From Pseudomonadota bacterium (GTDB lineage: Bacteria > Pseudomonadota > Gammaproteobacteria > Burkholderiales > Burkholderiaceae): a stretch of 11,884 nt of DNA. Positions 6,771 to 11,884 of this stretch are shown one piece after another; position 1 is the stretch's first letter; every line of letters starts with the position of its first letter. Both the position numbers and the translations under genes were made by a program. The DNA is taken from assembly GCA_021783435.1 (NCBI GenBank), contig JAJXUC010000125.1:1-11884 (forward strand), read 5' to 3'. The notes beneath the pieces are model-generated. The model saw nothing but the letters and a program-made list of their open reading frames with translations. It was not told the origin of the DNA and searched no databases.

Positions 6771-8414
6771 ATGGACCGCCAAGCCACGGCGTGGAACACC
6801 CGGCGCGCGGAGAAGATGCGGCGAATGAACGCTGTCGCGCATCTGGCGCGCGGCTGCCTCCTGCCCGCGGAGCGCATGACGGAGGCCCTGGAGTTGCTGT
6901 TGATGCCAGGCGATCGCGTGGCGCTCGAAGGCAACAACCAGAAGCAGGCCGATTTCCTCTCGCGCAGCTTGGCACAGGTCGATGCCCGCCGCGTGCACGA
7001 TCTGCACCTCTTGATTTCGAGCATCAGCCGGCCCGAGCATCTGTCGCTGTTCGAGACCGGTGTCGCGCGACGGGTGGATTTCGCGTTTGCCGGGCCGCAG
7101 AGTTTGCGCGTGGCCCAACTGCTGGAGGACGGCAAGCTGGAGATCGGCGCGATTCACACCTATGTCGAGCTTTACGCGCGGATGTTCATCGACCTGACCC
7201 CGCAAGTTGCGCTGGTTTGCGCCGAAAAGGCCGACGCGCAGGGCAATCTCTACACCGGGCCGAACACCGAGGACACACCCACCATTGTCGAGGCCACCGC
7301 ATTCCGGCAGGGCATCGTCATTGCCCAGGTCAATGAATGGGTCGACGAGCTGCCACGGGTCGACATTCCAGGCTCCTGGATCGATTTCGTGGTCGTTGCG
7401 GACCGACCCTTCGCCATCGAGCCGCTGTTCACGCGAGATCCGCGCCACATCACCGATCTGCAGGTGCTGATGGGGATGATGGCCATCCGCGGCATCTACG
7501 AGCGCTACCAGGTGACCTCGCTGAACCACGGCATCGGCTACGACACCGCGGCGATCGAATTGCTGCTGCCGACCTATGCCGAGTCACTCGGGCTGAAGGG
7601 AAAGATCTGCCGCAACTGGGCGCTCAACCCGCACCCCACGCTGATTCCGGCGATCGAGAGCGGCTGGGCCGAAAGCGTGCATTGCTTCGGCAGCGAAGTG
7701 GGTATGGAGAACTACGTTGCCGCCCGTTCCGACGTGTTCTTCATCGGTCGCGATGGCTCGATGCGCTCCAACCGCGTGCTGTGCCAACTGGCGGGGCAGT
7801 ATGGGGTGGACCTGTTCATCGGCTCGACCTTGCAGATGGACGCCGACGCCCATTCCTCGACCGTGACGCTGGGCCGATTGACCGGCTTCGGGGGCGCCCC
7901 GAACATGGGGCATGACCCGCGCGGCCGCCGCCACCCCACTCCCGCCTGGCTCTCGCTGATCACCGCCGACGCCCCGGTTGTCCGGGGGCGCAAGTTGGTG
8001 GTGCAAATGGTGGAGACCTACCAGAAGGGCGGTGTGCCGGCGCTGGTGGATTCGCTCGACGCCGTCGCGGTCGGTGACAAGAGCGGCATGCCGATCGCGC
8101 CGATCATGATCTACGGCGATGACGTCACCCATGTGGTGACCGAAGAAGGCATCGCCTACCTGTACAAGGCGCAGGGCCAGGAGGAGCGCCGTGCCGCGCT
8201 GGCGGCGATTGCCGGCGTCACGCCCATCGGCCAGCGCTCGGACGCGGCCGTGGCGCGCAACCTTCACGCGCGCGGCATCGTCGCCTATCCCGCCGACCTC
8301 GGCGTCAGCCCGCTGCAGGCCAAGCGTTCCCTGCTTGCGGCGCGCAGCATCGAGGACCTGGTGGACTGGTCGGGCGGGCTGTATCAACCGCCTTCACGGT
8401 TTCGAAGCTGGTGA
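6771..8414 (+). CDS. mdcA: Malonate decarboxylase alpha subunit (acetyl-S-ACP:malonate ACP transferase)
   Basis: A 547-residue protein, close to the usual length of about 550. It exchanges the acetyl group on the carrier MdcC for malonate, giving malonyl-S-ACP and free acetate, in the cytoplasmic malonate decarboxylase complex. Family blocks are visible: GDRVALEGNNQKQADFLSRSL (~48-67), the CoA-transferase-like centre HCFGSEVGMENYVAARSDVFF followed by GRDGSMRSNR (~304-334), then GRLTGFGGAPNMGHDPRGRRH and the C-terminal end VDWSGGLYQPPSRF. ATG 6771 was chosen because the family N-terminus begins a few residues before WNTRRAEKMRRM. The frame stays open back to an ATG at 6612, but that would translate through the operator region. 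There is no clear ribosome site. It is the first gene of the operon, and its stop overlaps the mdcB start (GTGA). Confidence 0.96.
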   Translation: MDRQATAWNTRRAEKMRRMNAVAHLARGCLLPAERMTEALELLLMPGDRVALEGNNQKQADFLSRSLAQVDARRVHDLHLLISSISRPEHLSLFETGVARRVDFAFAGPQSLRVAQLLEDGKLEIGAIHTYVELYARMFIDLTPQVALVCAEKADAQGNLYTGPNTEDTPTIVEATAFRQGIVIAQVNEWVDELPRVDIPGSWIDFVVVADRPFAIEPLFTRDPRHITDLQVLMGMMAIRGIYERYQVTSLNHGIGYDTAAIELLLPTYAESLGLKGKICRNWALNPHPTLIPAIESGWAESVHCFGSEVGMENYVAARSDVFFIGRDGSMRSNRVLCQLAGQYGVDLFIGSTLQMDADAHSSTVTLGRLTGFGGAPNMGHDPRGRRHPTPAWLSLITADAPVVRGRKLVVQMVETYQKGGVPALVDSLDAVAVGDKSGMPIAPIMIYGDDVTHVVTEEGIAYLYKAQGQEERRAALAAIAGVTPIGQRSDAAVARNLHARGIVAYPADLGVSPLQAKRSLLAARSIEDLVDWSGGLYQPPSRFRSW

Positions 8415-9295
8415 GGCTGCGCATGCTCGCGTTATCGCCAAGCCTATGCCCGGCGCCGCGTGCCGTCTCGGCCGAAGACTGGGCGGAGCGTGCGGTTCAG
8501 GCTCTGCGCGACGAAGCCCTCCTGACGCCCAAGCCGGCCCTGGTGGACAGGCGCGGCAGCGGCGCCCACCATGACCTGGACCTTGCGCGCATGCTGCGCT
8601 CGGCGGAGGCGCTACGCCTGCCTTTCACCCAGATGGCACGCGCCGCACAGGCGGCCAGGCCCTCGTCCGCGCTGCGCACGCAACTGGCCTGGATCGGGCG
8701 CAGTGCCGAACAGCGCATGTTGATGGCCACCGGCGGGGCGAACGCCCATCGCGGAGCCATCTGGGCACTGGGTTTGCTCGTCGCGGCCGCAGCGCTGCAC
8801 GGCGAGCAGGATGTCGATGCCGAGCGGCTGGCATCGACTGCGGCAGCCATTGCGCGCCACCCCGATCGCAACGCTGTCGACACCGACACGCATGGCGTGC
8901 GCGTCGGTCGCCGTTATGGCGTGGGGGGTGCGAAGGCCGAGGCCTGCGACGGTTTTCCTCATGCCCTGCTGCTCGGACTGCCGCGCTTGCGCCAAGCCAG
9001 AGCCAGCGGCTGCAGCGAGCCACACGCCAGGCTCGACGCCTTGCTGGCGATCATGTCCAGGCTCACCGACACCTGCTTGCTGCACCGCGCCGGACTCAAG
9101 GCGCTGGCGACGGCGCAGCGCGACGCCCGGTCGGTGCTCGACCTCGGCGGCAGCGGCACGACGCGCGGCATGCAAGCCCTGATGCGGCTCGACCGCGAGT
9201 TGGTGATGCTGCATGCGTCGCCCGGTGGCAGTGCCGACCTTCTGGCCGTCACTCTTTTCCTCGATGGCGCCGCGCCTTGGCCTGCCTGTGCCTGA
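8411..9295 (+). CDS. mdcB: Triphosphoribosyl-dephospho-CoA synthase (cofactor precursor)
   Basis: A protein of about 294 residues of the CitG/MdcB family. It condenses dephospho-CoA with ATP, releasing adenine, to form 2'-(5''-triphosphoribosyl)-3'-dephospho-CoA, which MdcG then loads on MdcC. Family motifs: EALLTPKPALVDRRGSGAHH (35-54), MATGGANAHRGAIWALGLL (105-123), the phosphate-binding-like GVGGAKAEACDGFP (170-183), and TDTCLLHRAG (219-228). I used GTG 8411 because it overlaps the mdcA stop in a GTGA junction; ATG 8423, four codons on, is the alternative. It is followed after 18 bases by mdcC. Confidence 0.93.
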   Translation: MRLRMLALSPSLCPAPRAVSAEDWAERAVQALRDEALLTPKPALVDRRGSGAHHDLDLARMLRSAEALRLPFTQMARAAQAARPSSALRTQLAWIGRSAEQRMLMATGGANAHRGAIWALGLLVAAAALHGEQDVDAERLASTAAAIARHPDRNAVDTDTHGVRVGRRYGVGGAKAEACDGFPHALLLGLPRLRQARASGCSEPHARLDALLAIMSRLTDTCLLHRAGLKALATAQRDARSVLDLGGSGTTRGMQALMRLDRELVMLHASPGGSADLLAVTLFLDGAAPWPACA

Positions 9296-9313
9296 TGCAA
9301 CCCGGAGCCGACC

Positions 9314-9607
9314 ATGGAAACGCTCGACTTTGAATTCGCCGCCAGCCAGCCGACGCGCCGACGCGCGCACATCGGCGTGGTCGGCTCAGGGGATCTGGAG
9401 GTCCTGATCGAACCCGCCGCCGAGGCGATGGCGCGGGTCAAGGTTCGCACCAGCGTGGACGGTTACGCGCCGATCTGGCAACGCGTGCTGGAGCGCTTCT
9501 TCGCCCGTCATCCCTGGGCCGTGCGGGTCGAGATCAACGATTTCGGCGCCACCCCCGGGGTCGTGGCCTTGCGCCTGGAGCAGGCGCTGGAGGCCAGCCA
9601 GGCATGA
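9314..9607 (+). CDS. mdcC: Malonate decarboxylase acyl-carrier protein (delta subunit)
   Basis: A 97-residue carrier protein that holds the acetyl/malonyl group as a thioester on its phosphoribosyl-dephospho-CoA arm. The attachment serine is at residue 25 in GVVGSGDLEVLIEP, the same position known for the Klebsiella protein. The rest fits the family: VKVRTSVDGYAPIWQRVLERF and RVEINDFGATPGVVALRLEQALE. A GGAG ribosome site lies seven bases before the ATG, the only clear one seen within this operon, which may help make the carrier in larger amount. The stop overlaps the mdcD start (ATGA). Confidence 0.96.
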   Translation: METLDFEFAASQPTRRRAHIGVVGSGDLEVLIEPAAEAMARVKVRTSVDGYAPIWQRVLERFFARHPWAVRVEINDFGATPGVVALRLEQALEASQA

Positions 9608-10452
9608 ACACTCTCCGCAATGCGCAGAGCTTCATCGAACTCGGCGGCCGCGAGCGCGCCCGGATGGTTCTCGATCCAGGCGGCCAGCGCGAGTTGCTCG
9701 GGCCGTTCGATCGACTGATGTCGCCCTGGCTCGCGCGCCAGGGGATCGTGCCCCAATCCGACGACGGGGTCGTCATCGTCAAAGGCACGCTCGACGGCCA
9801 TGCCGCAGTCGTGCTGGCCGTCGAGAGTGGGTTCCAGGGCGGGAGCATCGGCGAAGTGTCGGGCGCCAAGATCGCGGGAACGCTTGAACTGGCTTTGCGC
9901 GACTGCGAGGCTGGCCGGCCCGTCTGGCCCATCCTGCTGCTGGAGACCGGCGGCGTGCGCCTGCAAGAGGCCAATCTCGGCCTGGCCGCGATCGCCGAGA
10001 TCCAGTCGGCCGTCATCGCCCTGCGGCGCCATGTTCCCGTGGTCGGCGTCGTCGCCGGTCTGGTCGGGTGCTTCGGCGGCATGTCGCTGGTGGCCGCGCT
10101 CTGCAGCCGCCTCGTGCTGACGCGGCAGGCCAGACTCGGCATGAACGGCCCTGAGGTGATCGAGCAGGAAGCAGGCTCCGAGGAACTCGACGCGCGCGAC
10201 CGTCGCCTGATCTGGAGCCTGATCGGCGGTGAACAGCGCTGCGCCATCGGCCTGGCCGATCGCCTGGTCGATGACGACGCCGCACAGGTGCGCAGCGCCG
10301 TGCTGCAAGCCTGCACCGAGGCCCGCTCGCGTCCGGCGCGCAGCGAATCCGTTGCGGCGTATCAGGATCGCATCGAGGGCGCGGCCTCGCTGGAGCATCT
10401 CGACGGCCCAGGACTGCGCCTCCTGTGGAGCCCGCAGGTGCAGCAGCCATGA
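9604..10452 (+). CDS. mdcD: Malonyl-S-ACP decarboxylase beta subunit
   Basis: A 282-residue carboxyltransferase-fold (crotonase-like) subunit that, with MdcE, decarboxylates malonyl-S-ACP to acetyl-S-ACP and CO2. Visible blocks: ESGFQGGSIGEVSGAKIAGTLELAL (~74-98), LLLETGGVRLQEANLGLAAIAEIQ (~111-134), VVGVVAGLVGCFGGMSLVAALCSRL (~146-170), which forms the oxyanion-hole glycine turn, and GMNGPEVIEQEAG (~179-191). The length is normal, without truncation. It starts in an ATGA overlap with mdcC and ends in an ATGA overlap with mdcE, so the two decarboxylase subunits are probably translationally coupled and made in equal amounts. Confidence 0.96.
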   Translation: MNTLRNAQSFIELGGRERARMVLDPGGQRELLGPFDRLMSPWLARQGIVPQSDDGVVIVKGTLDGHAAVVLAVESGFQGGSIGEVSGAKIAGTLELALRDCEAGRPVWPILLLETGGVRLQEANLGLAAIAEIQSAVIALRRHVPVVGVVAGLVGCFGGMSLVAALCSRLVLTRQARLGMNGPEVIEQEAGSEELDARDRRLIWSLIGGEQRCAIGLADRLVDDDAAQVRSAVLQACTEARSRPARSESVAAYQDRIEGAASLEHLDGPGLRLLWSPQVQQP

Positions 10453-11261
10453 ACACCTTGTCGACGCGGGGACGCACCTGGTTCGATGCCCTGCGCGGGA
10501 CGGCCCCCGTCTTGCCTGGCCTGCCACCCTCGGTGCTGGCATCCGATGCCCTCCTGGGTGACCACCCAACCCGCCTCGTGGCCGTGGTGCCCGACCCCGC
10601 CAATCCCTACCGGCGCGCCCGCCTGGGCGAGGTCGGCTTGCGCGAAGGCTGGGCGCTCGCGCGCACCGTGCGGGACGCGATGGCGCAGGACGCACATGGC
10701 CCCAAGCGTTTGCTGCTGGCCATCGTCGACGTGCCCAGCCAAGCCTATGGCCGGCGGGAAGAATTGCTCGGCATTCATCTGGCTTGCGCCGCGGCGGTGG
10801 ATGCCTACGCCTCGGCCCGCATGCTCGGACACCCCGTCATCGCCTTGCTCGTCGGTGCCGCGATGTCGGGGGCATTCCTCGCGCATGGCTACCAGGCGCA
10901 CCGCATCCTGGCACTCGACGATGCCGGCGTCATGGTGCATGCGATGGGCCGCGAGGCGGCCGCACGGGTCACGCGGCGCAGCGTTGACGAGCTCGACCAG
11001 CTCGGCGCCACGAATCCACCCATGTCCTACCGCATCGCGGACTACGCCCGCCTGGGCCTGCTGCATGACCTCATCGCCGGGGTTCGGGCCGATGCACCGA
11101 CGGGTCAGGACGTCACCAACGTACGACAGGCGGTCCTGGCGGCCCTGGCGAGCATCGGATCCGAGGAAACGGATCTGGCTGCGCGGCTGACGTCACCAGC
11201 GGCCCGAACCGGCCGGGCCGCATCGCGCGAAGTTCGCGAGCGCCTGGCCGAACAATGGTGA
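10449..11261 (+). CDS. mdcE: Malonate decarboxylase gamma subunit (co-decarboxylase)
   Basis: A 270-residue second carboxyltransferase-fold subunit, partner of MdcD in malonyl-S-ACP decarboxylation. Family blocks: GRTWFDALRG (~8-17), IVDVPSQAYGRREELLGIHLACAAAVDAY (~92-120), HPVIALLVGAAMSGAFLAHGYQAHRILAL (~128-156), then VMVHAMGREAAARVTRRS. The block often written VGKAMSGAF reads VGAAMSGAF here, a small variation. The start ATG 10449 overlaps the mdcD stop (ATGA); an upstream in-frame GTG at 10425 lies within mdcD and is not needed. The last ~45 residues are variable and Ala/Arg-rich. mdcG follows after six bases. Confidence 0.95.
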   Translation: MNTLSTRGRTWFDALRGTAPVLPGLPPSVLASDALLGDHPTRLVAVVPDPANPYRRARLGEVGLREGWALARTVRDAMAQDAHGPKRLLLAIVDVPSQAYGRREELLGIHLACAAAVDAYASARMLGHPVIALLVGAAMSGAFLAHGYQAHRILALDDAGVMVHAMGREAAARVTRRSVDELDQLGATNPPMSYRIADYARLGLLHDLIAGVRADAPTGQDVTNVRQAVLAALASIGSEETDLAARLTSPAARTGRAASREVRERLAEQW

Positions 11262-11267
11262 CCCGCG

Positions 11268-11884
11268 ATGCACGCACCCTCGGAAACCGCCACGGCACGG
11301 CCACGGCACGGGAAACCCTGCCCGCACTTGGCTGCAGCCGCGTGGCAGCCCCACGATCTCTTGCTGGTGACCGCCCCAGACAGCCCGCAAGCGGGCTCCC
11401 CCCGAGGGGGCCAAGAACCCTCGGGAGCGGCCCTTCGCGTTCTTGGGACCGCCCCAGACAGCGCGCAAGCGGATGCTTCGCGAGGAAGCCCATGCAATGC
11501 AGGATCTGGATCAGCCCTGGTTTGCTGCGACCGAAGCCTCGTGGCGTTCGCCTTCGACAGCTTGCCACCCGATTGGGTTGCGCGTTCCTTGTCGCAGGCG
11601 CCTTGGGTCGTCGTGCGGCGTGCGCCTTGGCGCGCGAACCGCGTACCCGTTGGAATTCGCGGCGGCACCCGCAGCCAGCGCGCTGCAGCCTGTCTGGATC
11701 CGCTGCAGGTCGAATGCAGACTGGCGCCGTGGGATCTGCGTGGCCGGCTCGGCGACGTGGATGCATCGCGCCTCGCCCTGCCGGCGATGCAAGCCCTCGC
11801 AGCCGTGGAGCAGGCATGGGACGCCTGGCCGGATTTGTGCTGGGGCCCGGGCGGCAGCGTGGGGTTCGAGCTGGCGTCGGGCCT
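11268..11884 (+). CDS. mdcG: Phosphoribosyl-dephospho-CoA transferase (holo-ACP synthase), 5' part
   Basis: The frame stays open for 205 codons to the window edge, so the C-terminus is missing. MdcG is a nucleotidyltransferase that attaches the cofactor precursor made by MdcB to Ser25 of MdcC. Family signals are WQPHDLLLV (26-34), DWVARSLSQAPWVVVRRAP (102-120), VPVGIRGGTRSQRAA (126-140) and, at the edge, WGPGGSVGFELASG. The aspartates of the nucleotidyltransferase centre should lie just beyond the window. Odd feature: about 64 residues separate HDLLLV from LPPDW, where relatives usually have roughly 15. The extra DNA is a paired REP-like repeat that keeps the frame open and encodes TAPDSPQAGS and TAPDSAQADA. 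ATG 11268 has no strong ribosome site, and the first 27 residues are also not typical. Whether the product is active is uncertain. Confidence 0.85.
   Translation, partial: MHAPSETATARPRHGKPCPHLAAAAWQPHDLLLVTAPDSPQAGSPRGGQEPSGAALRVLGTAPDSAQADASRGSPCNAGSGSALVCCDRSLVAFAFDSLPPDWVARSLSQAPWVVVRRAPWRANRVPVGIRGGTRSQRAAACLDPLQVECRLAPWDLRGRLGDVDASRLALPAMQALAAVEQAWDAWPDLCWGPGGSVGFELASG
11289..11310 (+). repeat. 11-bp tandem duplication
   Basis: GCCACGGCACG occurs twice head to tail (11289-11299 and 11300-11310), followed by another G. It lies in the poorly conserved first 15 codons of mdcG. The unit length is not a multiple of three, so gain or loss of one copy would shift the frame between ATG 11268 and the conserved WQPHDLL block. 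Confidence 0.8.
11370..11489. repeat. REP-like paired repeat with hairpins inside mdcG
   Basis: Two related units lie 78 bases apart. Both begin ACCGCCCCAGACAGC (11370-11384 and 11448-11462), then one variable base, then CGCAAGCGG. After that each unit has a hairpin at the same place: in unit 1, GCTCCC pairs with GGGGGC (11395-11400 with 11406-11411, one G-T pair); in unit 2, GCTTC pairs with GAAGC (11475-11479 with 11485-11489). The stem bases differ but pairing is kept, which suggests a structured element. Between the units, CCAAGAAC (11411-11418) and GTTCTTGG (11439-11446) are exact reverse complements. The pattern resembles repetitive extragenic palindromes, but it sits inside a gene. Confidence 0.7.

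Noticed and set aside
8612..9370. Minus-strand open frames opposite mdcB
   Set aside because: They are antisense shadows of a well-supported CitG-family gene and have no recognisable features.
11113..11817. Overlapping minus-strand open frames opposite mdcG
   Set aside because: They read through the repeat block in antisense, end at arbitrary places and have no domains, while the plus frame carries clear MdcG motifs.

Overview
The window is GC-rich DNA with G/C-ending codons and short gene spacing. It looks like the chromosome of a betaproteobacterium, probably Burkholderiales. That placement is an inference from protein style (the deformylase, the malonate decarboxylase operon order, the ECF sigma/anti-sigma pair), not from a marker gene. 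No tRNA, rRNA, CRISPR array, insertion sequence or phage gene was seen.

Left part, minus strand (1-5861), from right to left. A peptide deformylase (def) comes first. Next is a three-gene unit made of an exported NTF2/SnoaL-like protein, an ECF sigma factor and its membrane anti-sigma factor. These genes are tightly packed, and an ECF-type promoter candidate lies upstream of the first. Last is a large fusion protein that joins an acyl carrier domain, a fatty-acyl-AMP-ligase-type adenylation domain and a PlsC-type acyltransferase. It overlaps by one base an unrecognised gene that runs off the left edge.

Right part (5941-11884). A GntR/FCD-family regulator on the minus strand faces a plus-strand malonate decarboxylase operon, mdcA-mdcB-mdcC-mdcD-mdcE-mdcG, with mdcG cut by the window edge. 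MdcA transfers the acyl-carrier protein between acetyl and malonyl groups. MdcC is the carrier, with its prosthetic-group serine visible at residue 25. MdcD and MdcE decarboxylate malonyl-ACP. MdcB and MdcG make and attach the 2'-(5''-phosphoribosyl)-3'-dephospho-CoA cofactor. The 167-bp divergent spacer holds two inverted repeats of TGTAT/ATACA half-sites, the likely operators of the GntR protein (MdcY-like).

The most unusual features are a REP-like paired repeat with apparent compensatory base changes lying in frame inside the 5' part of mdcG, the three-domain ACP-ligase-acyltransferase fusion, the exported NTF2-like protein co-transcribed with an ECF sigma/anti-sigma pair, and the layered palindromes in the mdc control region. 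I found no clearly new multi-gene defence or mobile system.
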